In this document: positions 17,225 to 26,255 of the stretch, piece after piece
How positions within the stretch are numbered: position 1 is the first letter of the stretch
Layout of the letters: each line of letters starts with the position of its first letter
Source of the DNA: Ruegeria atlantica
GTDB taxonomy: Bacteria; Pseudomonadota; Alphaproteobacteria; Rhodobacterales; Rhodobacteraceae
Reading direction: 5' to 3'
Length of the DNA stretch: 64,000 nt
Assembly (NCBI RefSeq): GCF_013032455.1
Contig: NZ_WQCF01000005.1
Span: forward strand, 212,399-276,398
Notes under the pieces: generated by a model
Told to the model about the DNA's origin: nothing
Database searches by the model: none
What the model saw: only the letters and a program-made list of their open reading frames with translations
Position numbers and translations under genes: made by a program

Positions 17225-18133
17225 CTATACTAAATGCCGAATTTTATTGAACATCCGGTCCATGTCCTTTCTTCCTTGAAGGACATAATTTCGCGATTTG
17301 GCGATAAAATCAGTATGATCTTGCTTTGCGAACTCGTTCACGCGCTTTTCAGTAAGGTCCTCACTATTCACCAACAGATATGAAGAAAGATCGATTCCCA
17401 GATCAGAAAGCAACGCGCCTATCTTGTGTGTATTCGACTCGATGCATAGCATTGGTTTTCCAGCTGAGAGACCTAGACACAATGCATGAAAACGGCCTCC
17501 AACGATGGCATCAGCGTTTGTGATCCTGTCCAAAGTCAACGGGTTAGGGGTCCCATTTGCCATTGCGTATGACGGCAAATCCATGCCAGCAGAAAGCGTT
17601 TTTAGCTTTGCGCTCACATCGTGCAATACGCTGTCTGTGAATATTAGATTCCCCTTAGGGCTTTGAACGCTTTCAATGTGTTTGTAGAGGCTTAGATCGG
17701 GGACACATATGGCCTCTTTTGCACCATCGGCGGAGGCTAGCTTCATCGACGTGGATTCTCGGAACGCCGTGAGCTTAAAAAGCTGTAAATACTCCTTGGT
17801 TTTTGGGTTTGACTGCCAAACAGAATTGACCAAAACAACAGGTTTTCCGGCGTCAGCCGCAAGGGCGGCCTGTTCAAAAAGACCGATGCCTCGATCATGG
17901 TGCAGGCTCCCTTCACCGTTTAAGATAACGATGTCCGCACCACGAATACGCTTCTGGAATGTCGCCTTCTGCGGTTTTTTTTTGCTTTGTATCGTGCGAG
18001 ATACATTGATCCCATGCCGGGTGCAAAGTTCGATTAGATTCCCCATTACGAAATGGCACCCCAAGTGATCACCATCGCGCCGAGTATCGTTTAGAATTAC
18101 GGCTTTTGGCTTTCGAAACAGGTATTTCATCAC
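17225..18133 (-). CDS. Polysaccharide pyruvyl transferase family protein
   Basis: 302 residues, PF04230 (CsaB/WcaK) type. Diagnostic features are DTRRDGDHLGCHFVMG near 16, a nucleotide-binding-like stretch VILNGEGSLHHDRG near 70, and the C-terminal VGGRFHALCLGLSAGKP near 213 with the conserved G-R-x-H. These enzymes transfer pyruvyl from PEP to sugar residues of exopolysaccharides, or act as GT-B transferases of similar fold. It lies 10 nt from the DUF115-like gene and 64 nt from the sulfotransferase, so probably one operon. Confidence 0.78.
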   Translation of the reverse strand: MMKYLFRKPKAVILNDTRRDGDHLGCHFVMGNLIELCTRHGINVSRTIQSKKKPQKATFQKRIRGADIVILNGEGSLHHDRGIGLFEQAALAADAGKPVVLVNSVWQSNPKTKEYLQLFKLTAFRESTSMKLASADGAKEAICVPDLSLYKHIESVQSPKGNLIFTDSVLHDVSAKLKTLSAGMDLPSYAMANGTPNPLTLDRITNADAIVGGRFHALCLGLSAGKPMLCIESNTHKIGALLSDLGIDLSSYLLVNSEDLTEKRVNEFAKQDHTDFIAKSRNYVLQGRKDMDRMFNKIRHLV

Positions 18134-18197
18134 AGAAGTCCGATCGCTTTGCTTTGTCTAGTTGGCATCCGTATCTAGAAACCAGTTCGAAGCCTAA

Positions 18198-18776
18198 TCA
18201 TGATGTCTGCACCGGTCGTTCATAACCCAGAAAGTCAAAATCGCTTTGGTAATAGTCTATGATTCGACACCAGGCGCGATCGGAGCTTTCAAGCAGATCT
18301 TGGAAACTCTCTCCTTTGGTATGACGGATTCGAGGGAAATCACCGGCCTCTTTTCCAACGGCCTCCAGAACCTTGTTGAGATCTTTCTCATAGTTTTCAT
18401 ATCGGCCAACAAAATCAGCCTCTTCCAAGCAGTTGTAAGGGTGAGTTTGAGGGATCGTATGGTGGCGCACGCTGATCTCAACATTGCCGCCTGCTCGGCC
18501 ATAAGGGATATTTTCATCCAGAACGATATCAAGAAACTTGTGAAAGCCTCCGTCAAATCGCCGTATATCCCTGAAATCGCGATAGGCCGACGCAAGTCGC
18601 TCAAGAGGGTGGCGCACAAAGGCGAACTTGTAATGTCTTTTCCAGTCGGCCGGGATCTCGCCGAAGATCGGGCCAGTATATTTGCGTTCCCAGAGTCCGA
18701 CGCGGATAGTTGATCCTCCGGTTTTGGGAATGTGAATAAAAACCGCATCAGGATCGGATAGCAAAAAATTAGACAA
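18198..18776 (-). CDS. Sulfotransferase family 2 protein
   Basis: 192 residues, compact, cytoplasmic. The PAPS-binding 5'-phosphosulfate loop is explicit (FIHIPKTGGSTI, residues 13-24), as is the 3'-phosphate motif (FAFVRHPLERLASAYRDF, about 51-68). It matches the Sulfotransfer_2 group that sulfates carbohydrates. In this gene neighbourhood the acceptor is probably a cell-surface polysaccharide made by the adjacent transferases. It is separated by 18 nt from the GT29-like gene upstream on the same strand. Confidence 0.85.
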   Translation of the reverse strand: MSNFLLSDPDAVFIHIPKTGGSTIRVGLWERKYTGPIFGEIPADWKRHYKFAFVRHPLERLASAYRDFRDIRRFDGGFHKFLDIVLDENIPYGRAGGNVEISVRHHTIPQTHPYNCLEEADFVGRYENYEKDLNKVLEAVGKEAGDFPRIRHTKGESFQDLLESSDRAWCRIIDYYQSDFDFLGYERPVQTS

Positions 18777-18794
18777 ATCCTCAATTCTCCGTTT

Positions 18795-19382
18795 TCAGTT
18801 TTGATCGGATATAGCGGCCTGTTCCCAGTCGCAATTCAATTTCCAGCCCAGCCTCGCCGCTGTGTCACGAACATAGTTTTCCTCACCCTGGAAGTCATGC
18901 GGTCCGAAGTGTTGCTTGGCTGAGTAGTTGGTCAGCGTCCGTTTGAAATCAAACCCAAAGATCGAAACGTGTCGTGGATTTAAGCACGAAATCAAATCTA
19001 CCGTCATCGCGCCCACGCTTGGTCTTGCGGTCAACCTTTGGTGCAAGTGCTCCCATCTTTCTAAGGGATAAAAGCTCATACCATCCAACTTGGTCTGAGC
19101 GCTTTGCTCGCGAAGTTTCGGCGACATCCATATCAAGCGACGGGCATCGAACTCAAGATAAACATCTTCGATAATCCGGGGCGTACTGAATGCCAGAATG
19201 TCAGTTCTCGTTCCCTGCGAAATAAAGGACTTGGGAACACCGCGATTCATCCTAACGACAATATCGCAACTATCGATGGCGTGCCCGTGCCGCATGGATA
19301 ACAGTGAGGCCGCATTGCCCACGATGGCGACAGAGCGCAGGCTCCAGTCCGCGAATTGACTTAGGTCGGCAGTAATATCCAA
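18795..19382 (-). CDS. Glycosyltransferase family 29 (sialyltransferase-like) protein
   Basis: 195 residues, short for GT29, but both hallmark regions are visible. The L-sialylmotif-like segment is VAIVGNAASLLSMRHGHAID followed by CDIVVRMNRG and RTDILAF (about 18-66). The S-motif-like segment is RPSVGAMTVDLISCLNPRHV and SIFGFDF (about 120-147). The GT29 fold was first known from eukaryotes, and bacterial members are scattered in marine proteobacteria. The likely donor is CMP-sialic acid or CMP-Kdo. No CMP-sialate synthesis genes occur in this window. Part of the same minus-strand operon. Confidence 0.72.
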   Translation of the reverse strand: MDITADLSQFADWSLRSVAIVGNAASLLSMRHGHAIDSCDIVVRMNRGVPKSFISQGTRTDILAFSTPRIIEDVYLEFDARRLIWMSPKLREQSAQTKLDGMSFYPLERWEHLHQRLTARPSVGAMTVDLISCLNPRHVSIFGFDFKRTLTNYSAKQHFGPHDFQGEENYVRDTAARLGWKLNCDWEQAAISDQN

Positions 19383-19619
19383 GATTCGATTTCCTCACCT
19401 TCGATACTGTGACTGAGGTATGGAACTGTCGCTAAAGCTGGTTTCGTGACAAATGTCTAGGGGCTAATCGCGCACCGTTTGCAATCTAGCGGAGCAGATG
19501 GCCATCCAAGTATTCTGGGGTTTGTCCCAGTTTTCTACGACTTTCCAGCCTAGACAGGCTGCAGAATATTTGATTGGTAGGATGTGAAATGGTCGCAGAA
19601 TGCCAGAAGTCACTGCTAA

Positions 19620-20465
19620 CTACTTGAATAAAAAATGAAACTTGACCTTTTCCCATAATTTTCTTGCGGACCCCAGTTTCTGTGTCTCTGCCACCCATTC
19701 TTCTGGGAAACGCTTGCGACAACAGGCTTGTATATATGAGCGGACGGAATCGGCGGCGTATTTCTGAACCTCTGCACTCTGACTATCGGCAAAAAGTAGT
19801 GCGGCACCAGGGCGGCTTCCTTTGAGCAGACCATCAATCAATTCTCGCGGATCCTTGTCCTGCGCTGCATTTTGATGAGGAACCTCACCTGAAAAATCCA
19901 ACCCTATAAAGCTCACGAGCTTGCTTCTGGCTTCTTGATCATTCCAGCAGATTTCAATGAAGTTTTCGGAACCTGAAAAATACTCTCGCACTTCCTCGAT
20001 ATGGCGCAGGTAAAACTCCTTTAACTCTGCCGCGTTCTGCGCTGGCAGATAGCCGTTAAGCGACATAAGTTGATTGTCTTTAGGGCCTTGCCGAAGATTG
20101 TGCGTATTTAAAGACTTCCACCAAGTATCAGGGTTTTCCCTCTTGGTCAGCACAAATTTGGCATCTGGATATTTTTCATGCATCACCCGATAAAGGAACG
20201 GCCACGGGTAATCATCAAAGCTATCGAACATCTCGGAAATCCTGAAAAGGGTTTCGAGGTCTTGAACCTTGAAAGCGGCAAGTCCTATGTGAACCGGGCC
20301 TTCCGAATGCTTGTAGCCACATTGACGCATGATTTCGCCAAACGTTGAAGTGCCCGTTTTGCCGAGACCTATACAAAACACCTTCGTCTTGGGCTCGCAT
20401 CCCGGCTGGCTAATGGTTTGCATTCTCTTCTCATCTGTTCGCATCGGTGTTCGGTTAGTGTACAC
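19620..20465 (-). CDS. Sulfotransferase family protein (PF17784-like)
   Basis: 281 residues. PAPS loop VFCIGLGKTGTSTFGEIM (about 29-46), 3'-phosphate region AKFVLTKRENPDTWWKSL (about 102-119) with DDYPWPFLYRVMHEKYPDA just before it, the signature of the Sulfotransfer_4 group. Three possible starts lie within 15 codons (Met1, Met8, Met15); Met15 directly precedes the usual start of the domain. It is separated from the other island genes by 237 non-coding bp. Second sulfotransferase of the island, probably acting on a different position or acceptor. Confidence 0.8.
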   Translation of the reverse strand: MYTNRTPMRTDEKRMQTISQPGCEPKTKVFCIGLGKTGTSTFGEIMRQCGYKHSEGPVHIGLAAFKVQDLETLFRISEMFDSFDDYPWPFLYRVMHEKYPDAKFVLTKRENPDTWWKSLNTHNLRQGPKDNQLMSLNGYLPAQNAAELKEFYLRHIEEVREYFSGSENFIEICWNDQEARSKLVSFIGLDFSGEVPHQNAAQDKDPRELIDGLLKGSRPGAALLFADSQSAEVQKYAADSVRSYIQACCRKRFPEEWVAETQKLGSARKLWEKVKFHFLFK

Positions 20466-20946
20466 GTTAGACGCATCCCGGCTGGTGTACTAGTCCATCT
20501 CCTTCTTGCAGTCTATCCGGTTTTTACAAGACAATTGGGTTGGTCCTCGTACCTCTTTCTATGCTTAGGACTGTTTTGTTTGAGCTCTTGCAGTCCCTGC
20601 TTTCACGACCCCTAAGTATTTTGTGCTGCAGGTGGCGAGAAAGATGATCTTACATCCTGACTTGCGTGCATTTAGGGTCAATCGCCAATGATCCTTCCCG
20701 ATTGAGATGCTGTTGTGGCTTTGGACTCCCACTCCGTCATGGCTACAAACATGAGGTACTGCATCGAGGGTCTTCTCGATGCCGGATCATATGGCCTTGC
20801 GTCCAACAAAAAGATTTTTTAGTAGCGCGAAGATGGAATTCTCGACCTTTGCCCTATCATACAAAGATGTTCTGGCATCCTCGAGCGCATATCGATAAAG
20901 CTACCAACAAAATTTAGTTAAAACTGCATCGATCAGAAAACACAAG
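20466..20946. other. Divergent intergenic region in the glycan island
   Basis: 480 bp between the minus-strand sulfotransferase and the plus-strand glycosyltransferase. It should contain promoters for both units. A 14-bp direct repeat, CGCATCCCGGCTGG, occurs at 20397-20410 (in the gene start) and 20472-20485. Small frames, for example 20666-20917, lack a convincing ribosome binding site or family resemblance. AT-rich before the ATG at 20947. Confidence 0.45.
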
Positions 20947-22146
20947 ATGAGCTCATTAAAGCTACCGGCGAACTACATTGCGCTTGACGACTTCGGGGGA
21001 TTGCAAACCCTTTATGCTGGCTTTGCCGAAGCAGTCACCGCGAAGGGATATCAAGTTTTTACCGTCAACAGAGCGAATTCACTTCCGCTTCAGCATTTTT
21101 CTGCGACGCTGGAGCAAATTGGCGGGTCGGTGCAGTCGCCTCAAACTTATCGGGTCGCGAATGTGTTGCCGGGAACACGGCGCCTGGTGCAGCACACTCT
21201 TTTGAACTGGCGATTTGGCAGCTCGAATCTGGATCATGTGTTGTGCTGGAACGCCCCACCCGATTCGTACATGAAGTCAAAGCGGCGAAAATTCGCTTTC
21301 TATGATCATGGCTTCTCTTCAATCAGGAAAGTGAACAACTGGCGACAACAGCAACTGGCTCGGATGAATGGGATCATTAGCGTCTCCGAGTCCAATAAAC
21401 GCTTACTTAAGGATTTATGGCATTATGAGGGCAAAGTTCATGTTGTTCGAAACCCGCTGCGTCAGGAAATCGCCAAGCAAAGTTTGAAAAAAAAGAGGAA
21501 TCCGGAAGACAATTTTAGAATCTCTTGCGCGTCGCGTTTGGTTTCTTTCAAAGGAATTGTAAGTGTTATACACGCAACTGCTCTGCTTGTGCACCGAGGT
21601 TACCCGGTAACACTTACAATCGCTGGAGAAGGACCCGAGGCGCGCATTTTGGAAGATACCGCACGGCAACTTCTTCCAATCGACAAAGTGGCGTTTCCCG
21701 GTCTAGTAAAAGATATGTGCTCGTTTTTCGAAGAAACTGACATCTTCGTCGCACCATCGCTCCGTGAACCATTCGGGCTTTCTCCGCTGGAAGCACTGGC
21801 TTCAGGTGTCCCAACAGTTCTATCGAACATCGATGGTCATCCAGAAACTCTACCGTTCGTCGGAGCTGCGACACTAGTTGAGCCGGAATTGTCACTAACA
21901 GAGTACGCCCAATTGGGTTCAACAAACACAAAGCTGCCAGAATACGTTTACTTTCCTTCTCTGCAGATGATTGCCGAGCCAAAGGCGCTTGCGCCCGATA
22001 CGCTAGCCGATGCCCTGTCTCAGGTAATCAATTCATACACTGAACACGCTAACACGGCCTTCGCCGCAGCGGAGCAGGTGCGCCGAAAATTTAGTATTGA
22101 AAAATACACTGATGAACTCCTGGAAGTTCTTGGAGAAGTTTTTTGA
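20947..22146 (+). CDS. Glycosyltransferase family 4 protein
   Basis: 399 residues with the GT-B architecture. The C-terminal nucleotide-sugar domain begins with FRISCASRLVSFKGI near 191 and carries VTLTIAGEGPEARIL near 218 and the GT4 EX7E motif EPFGLSPLEALASGVP near 275. The N-terminal acceptor domain is less conserved (IALDDFGGLQTLYAGFAEAV at 11-30). A retaining transferase using a nucleotide sugar, probably for the surface polysaccharide of this island. Its stop overlaps the TTG start of the next gene. Confidence 0.85.
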   Translation: MSSLKLPANYIALDDFGGLQTLYAGFAEAVTAKGYQVFTVNRANSLPLQHFSATLEQIGGSVQSPQTYRVANVLPGTRRLVQHTLLNWRFGSSNLDHVLCWNAPPDSYMKSKRRKFAFYDHGFSSIRKVNNWRQQQLARMNGIISVSESNKRLLKDLWHYEGKVHVVRNPLRQEIAKQSLKKKRNPEDNFRISCASRLVSFKGIVSVIHATALLVHRGYPVTLTIAGEGPEARILEDTARQLLPIDKVAFPGLVKDMCSFFEETDIFVAPSLREPFGLSPLEALASGVPTVLSNIDGHPETLPFVGAATLVEPELSLTEYAQLGSTNTKLPEYVYFPSLQMIAEPKALAPDTLADALSQVINSYTEHANTAFAAAEQVRRKFSIEKYTDELLEVLGEVF

Positions 22147-23315
22147 ATCTCGTATCTAGACGCCGCAGCGTATATGTTAGGGCGATCAGTAAGCTTTGCA
22201 AAATGTCGCCAACCTGTCTCAAGTTCTTTCGAGATGTATTTTGGAATAAGCAGCGCGTTTTTGTCGTAGGTGGGCACGGGGGTACAGCCTTTGATGATAA
22301 CGGCCGAGCTGTTGCTCTTCATCTTGCTCATGACAATGGGAACTTGGTTTACTGGATCTTCAAATCAGGCGAACTCGCAGGACTGGATCATGGCAATATC
22401 CGACCGCTCGAACGCGGAACTTTAAAAGCGCAGATTGCGCTCGAATTGTGTCATGCCTGTTTGTATTCACATGGATGGACAGACGTCACTAGTGATCGCC
22501 ACCGATCAAGGTCGTGGCGAATTGACGTTTTTCTAAGCCATGGAGTCTATGGTTTAAAACGTGCGGCGCGTTACATCGATTGTCCGCCTAATACGCCATT
22601 CGATGTGACGATTTGCAGTTCGGACTGGGAACGTAAGGTTAGAGCGCGGCTGTTTGGTGTGGCTGAACACAAAGTCCTGCCTGTGGGCCTTCCGAAACAT
22701 GATACCTACTTGGAAGCGCAGAAAAACGGTCGGGACACCATCACGCATCGGGTAGTTTATATGCCGACTTGGCGAGATTGGTTGCAGGCCAAACCGACCC
22801 AGCGAGCCACCGATAATCATATTGCCGGCCTTTCCGGCCTCATAACTTCTATGCCGAAGAAAGATTCTAGTGGTCGTGAATTCGCACTTACGCTTGTAAT
22901 CCATAAAAACATAAAATCTTCCCTATCGAGCTTCGCTGCAGCATTCTCAGAGGATCGTGTCCGTGTTGTTCAAAGCGACGAAGTCGATTTGCAAGAGCTG
23001 CTGGTTTCTTCCGAAACGCTTATAACAGACTACTCATCAGTATTTTGGGATTTCTCACTTACCGGGCGAAAAGCAGCCAGATACATCTTCGATAAGGAAG
23101 TTTATGAATGGATTACCGGCGAATATCCGGAAGCTTCTGAGCTCACGGCGCCGATTACGTTCTTTGACCCATTGCAGATTTGGAACTTCCTACGAGACGA
23201 TAACAATTCGGACCTGTCAAAACGTATGGCACAGGAATGGGCAATCTACTCGCGCGGAGACGCTTGCTCCCAGATTGAGATGTACCTGTTGGAAAACCTG
23301 GAGACATTTCGTTGA
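22143..23315 (+). CDS. CDP-glycerol glycerophosphotransferase family protein (TagF-like)
   Basis: 390 residues from a TTG that overlaps the previous stop (TTGA); ATG 22203 is an alternative. The family core is clear: VFLSHGVYGLKRAAR-type segment near 130, VVYMPTWRDW near 203, ETLITDYSSVFWDFSLTGRK near 287-306 and RYIFDKEVYEW near 310. TagF-like enzymes add glycerol- or ribitol-phosphate, or sugar-phosphate, units from CDP precursors to glycan chains; in Gram-negatives they act on capsule or LPS. Partner of the GT4 gene in a two-gene unit. Confidence 0.82.
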   Translation: MNLVSRRRSVYVRAISKLCKMSPTCLKFFRDVFWNKQRVFVVGGHGGTAFDDNGRAVALHLAHDNGNLVYWIFKSGELAGLDHGNIRPLERGTLKAQIALELCHACLYSHGWTDVTSDRHRSRSWRIDVFLSHGVYGLKRAARYIDCPPNTPFDVTICSSDWERKVRARLFGVAEHKVLPVGLPKHDTYLEAQKNGRDTITHRVVYMPTWRDWLQAKPTQRATDNHIAGLSGLITSMPKKDSSGREFALTLVIHKNIKSSLSSFAAAFSEDRVRVVQSDEVDLQELLVSSETLITDYSSVFWDFSLTGRKAARYIFDKEVYEWITGEYPEASELTAPITFFDPLQIWNFLRDDNNSDLSKRMAQEWAIYSRGDACSQIEMYLLENLETFR

Positions 23316-23342
23316 TCCACGCCAGTTCTTATAGCCGCGCAC

Positions 23343-23530
23343 GGCTTTGTTGCACAAATCGCGGCGTAAGCACACTTCCCCTATTTATCCTACAGGCTCG
23401 GTGACGGGTATGCCAAGAGCGGTGTAGCGGTTGAGAACAGCGATGCGAACCTAGAGCTCAGCGACCTGCCGTTCGAAGTCGCGGACCATGAGGCCTTGGC
23501 CAAGGAGTTAGACGCAGTTCATCTTTGCCT
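23343..23530 (-). mobile_element. IS5-family remnant: transposase C-terminus and terminal repeat
   Basis: The terminal inverted repeat GGCTTTGTTGCACAAATC is complete at 23343-23360. The minus-strand translation reads LLGQGLMVRDFERQVAEL, then VRIAVLNRYTALGIPVTEPV, the C-terminal end of IS903-group transposases, interrupted by two in-frame stops (a TAA before LLGQ and a TAG after AEL). Upstream coding is lost at about 23530. The terminal repeat differs from that at 16084-16101, so this is probably a different element. Confidence 0.8.
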
Positions 23531-23559
23531 CTGCGCGTCTTACGCTTGATGCCCCTGAC

Positions 23560-24116
23560 CAACTTGTTAGCGGCGTCATTCGACGTTCCGGATTTCTTGT
23601 TAATCTTCGTTCCATATAGGCTTCGATGAACCAGAAATCCTCCGCTGCTCATCAGACATTCGCGGCTGTGTTCGTTGAGGGTGATAAACGTGCGAAACAC
23701 CTTTCCATCATCTGTGCGACAATGAACGAGGTCATAGCTTCAGACTGGTTACGTCGCTCGGGGCGCAACCGGACGCCTGACCCATCATTCAGCCAGAGCC
23801 GCCCCTTCTTCGGTTGCTTCATTGGCACTTTCAGCCCCTTACGACGCCACAGACGTTCCACAAGCTTGTCGTTGATTGGCCCGCCCGCATCTCTCAGCAA
23901 TGCCGCGATCCGGCGGTAAACTTATCGGCCATACTGACGAGCCAGTTCGATCATGTCCGCGACTAATCCGCCTTTGTCAGCTCGGCCCCTCGATGGCTTG
24001 CGTTGCGTGGATCGATGCTGCCTCAGCACCCGACAAGCACCTCAACCTGCCGCAATGTCGGGACAATTTCTTCGGGTTTGCGTCGCTTGTTTCCTATCGT
24101 GAACCCTCGTTCTCCT
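23560..24116 (-). mobile_element. IS3-family (IS407-group) remnant, orfA and orfB fragments
   Basis: The minus-strand frames give, in order, an orfA piece (GNKRRKPEEIVPTLRQVEVL near 24090-24030), then orfB pieces STQRKPSRGRADKG, LVADMIELARQYGR, a stop, YRRIAALLRDAG, INDKLVERLWRRKGLKVP, and in a shifted frame TLNEHSRECL. This order is that of IS407-type orfA-orfB, but the end of orfA is deleted, stops and frameshifts interrupt orfB, and the DDE catalytic end is gone. It abuts the IS5 remnant and closes the right side of the glycan island. Confidence 0.75.
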
Positions 24117-24264
24117 AAACATAACGGCGGACCACTTTAGTGTGGGAGAATCAGGACCACGTTGTCTTTCAAAAGAATCGGAGGAAAGCTGCCTTTCGCT
24201 GCGACTGCAAAACACTTGTTTTGAATTGGAGCCAAATACCTTTAGATTTTATGCTTCTTTGCTA

Positions 24265-25134
24265 TCAAAAGCGATAGAAGCGTTTTGATGTGCCATGGAA
24301 CACGTCTTCTTGGTTTGAGCTCGGGATGAGTTTCTGGTGCCGGGAAACAACCTCGTTGTAAGTTGAAGTGAGGCTATCGACCGGGAAATTCGATCCGAAC
24401 ATGCAGCGATCGGCGCCAAACTGGGACAAGCAAGTCGAAACAACAGGCGCGACGCTATCAACGCTCCAGTTGTGGTCGAACATTCCGAGGCCGGAGAGTT
24501 TGCAATAAACTTGCGGCAGGCTCGACAATGCTGTCAGTTCATCCGCCCACCTTTGCAAACCTTGTGGTGACCTGTCGTGTGGTGAACCTGCGTGACACAG
24601 GGCAATCCGGGTTTCCGGGGATTGCGCAAGAACATCTGCAGCTTGATCCATTAGTTCGGGCAGGAGTTGAAGGTCAAAGGAAAGGCCGCGAGTGCCCAAT
24701 TGCTTTAGACCAGCCAAAAACGCTGGGTCTTTAAGCAACGCGTTTGTGCCAGTTGACGCATCTTCACCCGGAGCACGTCCAATGATCTGACGAACGCCGC
24801 GCACAGAAGGCAGGGTTTGAAGACGGTCGAGTTGCTTGCTCAGATCATCAGCAGTCAGATCGCAGAAAGCCACTTGTACCAACGGCCAGTCAGAAAACTG
24901 GTCAGCAATGGTTTGCACCCATTGAGCTTCGGCCCAGTGGTCAGCCGCACCGACCTGAATGTGTACCGAAGCGCCGAAGCCCATGGCCTCGGCATCAGCG
25001 CGAAATTCCGGCAGCAAATAGTCCCGCTGAATTGAAGCCGGGTCGCCAAAAAAACGAACGATACCTTTCTCCATGAGCCATGGATAGGTCACTGCCGAGA
25101 GGTCCCATAGGTGGTGATGCGCATCGATCTTCAT
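24265..25134 (-). CDS. Amidohydrolase_2 family hydrolase (lactonase-like)
   Basis: 289 residues, TIM-barrel metal hydrolase of COG3618 type. It begins MKIDAHHHLWDLSAVTYPWL with the H-x-H metal site (H6/H8 region), has an LCHAGSPHD segment near 177, and ends with GADRCMFGSNFPVD near 250 containing the catalytic aspartate. Relatives include sugar-lactone hydrolases such as L-rhamnono-, L-fucono- and galactaro-lactonases and 2-pyrone-4,6-dicarboxylate lactonase. The ATG overlaps the stop of the SnoaL gene (ATGA). Divergent from the transporter operon and near the LacI operators, so probably in the same regulon. Confidence 0.82.
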   Translation of the reverse strand: MKIDAHHHLWDLSAVTYPWLMEKGIVRFFGDPASIQRDYLLPEFRADAEAMGFGASVHIQVGAADHWAEAQWVQTIADQFSDWPLVQVAFCDLTADDLSKQLDRLQTLPSVRGVRQIIGRAPGEDASTGTNALLKDPAFLAGLKQLGTRGLSFDLQLLPELMDQAADVLAQSPETRIALCHAGSPHDRSPQGLQRWADELTALSSLPQVYCKLSGLGMFDHNWSVDSVAPVVSTCLSQFGADRCMFGSNFPVDSLTSTYNEVVSRHQKLIPSSNQEDVFHGTSKRFYRF

Positions 25135-26144
25135 GGTGTTTCGATCCCTGTGGTGCGGGCCAGAATATCAACACCTTGCCCATTCCAGAAATGGAGAAGG
25201 TCGATAAAGATCCAGTTTTCGGCCAGTTTGTCACCAGCGCGGCGATAGATGTCGATCACCCTAAACTCTCCGGGTTTATCAGTGGCAGGCATACCCATAA
25301 ACCCTCCCGTCGGAGTGGCCGTGAAGTTGGGCCAGCCAAAGAAGCCGCCATAATGCCCTTCGGCCAGTCGGCAGACATGTTTGGTTTTTGATCGATCTTT
25401 GAAACCTGCACGGAACGGTCCAGAGTGTTGCTTGGCATAGCGTTCTATCGTGTAAGTAGCGCCGATCCCCTCAGGGCCCCACCAGATCATGTCCTGGTGC
25501 CAGGTCCGGGCCAATTCATCCTCGAGCGACACTCCACTATCCCATTGGCCAAGATCCGTGATCATCGCATTGATGACCGCCAGCGTCTTCTCGCCTTCTT
25601 CAACGGGTTGTTCGTTCAACAGCAGGCCGTCATGGGGCATTGGTCCGGGTTGCACCAAATGTGCTGCCGTTTGTGGGGGAAACGGATTCTGTCCTGCTTG
25701 CACCATCAGGTGAGGTATGTCGAAGTACATTGCTGTTTCGACAATCCTGCCATTGGAAACTTTGTGGAACACGCAATATCGCAGGAATGCCAATTTACCA
25801 GTTGGGCGAATACCCAACCAAGGTCGGTCGAACAGGCCCATCAAGTGCCCCATGGACACGACCCAAACGTCAGCCTGGTCTCCCAGTGAGTTTTGCCCCG
25901 CGAACAATATATCCACACGGTTTTGCATGTGGGTAAGGCTGCTTTTCAGCGGCTTCCAGAATTGCCGGGCAACCTGCTCGGCACTGTTGATTTCGTGGAA
26001 TGGATGAAAGCCGCGCCACTTCAGGTCCGGAGCGCAGAATTGGCTCATGACTGTGGGGGATTCGTGCTCTGTCGCGGACACCAGGGCGGTGTGAAACGCA
26101 GAGACCAGTTTTTTTTCTGTCTGAAAGTTCACAGTGTTTACCAT
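25131..26144 (-). CDS. Tandem SnoaL/NTF2-like protein A
   Basis: 337 residues starting at ATG 26144. Two SnoaL-like alpha+beta cone domains: domain 1 about 25-170 (SQFCAPDLKWRGFHPFHEIN, AMYFDIPHLMVQAG) and domain 2 about 195-335 (DMIWWGPEGIGATYTIERYA, LAENWIFIDLLHFWNGQGVD). It is a paralogue of the protein at 32873-33925, sharing WxGPxGIG, GWPN and ENWxxxDLL motifs at matching positions. SnoaL-fold enzymes include cyclases, isomerases, hydratases and epoxide hydrolases; no catalytic assignment is safe. First gene of the divergent unit, controlled from the operator region at 26202-26275. Confidence 0.75.
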   Translation of the reverse strand: MVNTVNFQTEKKLVSAFHTALVSATEHESPTVMSQFCAPDLKWRGFHPFHEINSAEQVARQFWKPLKSSLTHMQNRVDILFAGQNSLGDQADVWVVSMGHLMGLFDRPWLGIRPTGKLAFLRYCVFHKVSNGRIVETAMYFDIPHLMVQAGQNPFPPQTAAHLVQPGPMPHDGLLLNEQPVEEGEKTLAVINAMITDLGQWDSGVSLEDELARTWHQDMIWWGPEGIGATYTIERYAKQHSGPFRAGFKDRSKTKHVCRLAEGHYGGFFGWPNFTATPTGGFMGMPATDKPGEFRVIDIYRRAGDKLAENWIFIDLLHFWNGQGVDILARTTGIETP

Positions 26145-26201
26145 TGTAATCAGGGTTTTACGAGAGGCACGAGGCCGGTGTGAGTCGGAAGTCAGCGGTA
26201 G

Positions 26202-26221
26202 TTTTGCATACGTATGCAAAA
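26202..26221. promoter_or_regulatory. LacI-family operator 1 (perfect 20-bp palindrome)
   Basis: TTTTGCATACGTATGCAAAA is a perfect 20-bp palindrome with the central CG typical of LacI/GalR operators. It lies in the 152-bp gap between the divergent units starting at 26144 and 26297. The local LacI regulator (34689-35732) is the obvious candidate ligand; that pairing is inference. Confidence 0.85.
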
Positions 26222-26255
26222 AAGTCTTGCCTGATTTGGTATATGCGAATTACAG

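Noticed and set aside
15769..23530. The two IS5 fragments as halves of one element split by the island
   Set aside because: The N-terminal piece lies at lower coordinates although both read on the minus strand, and the terminal repeats differ.
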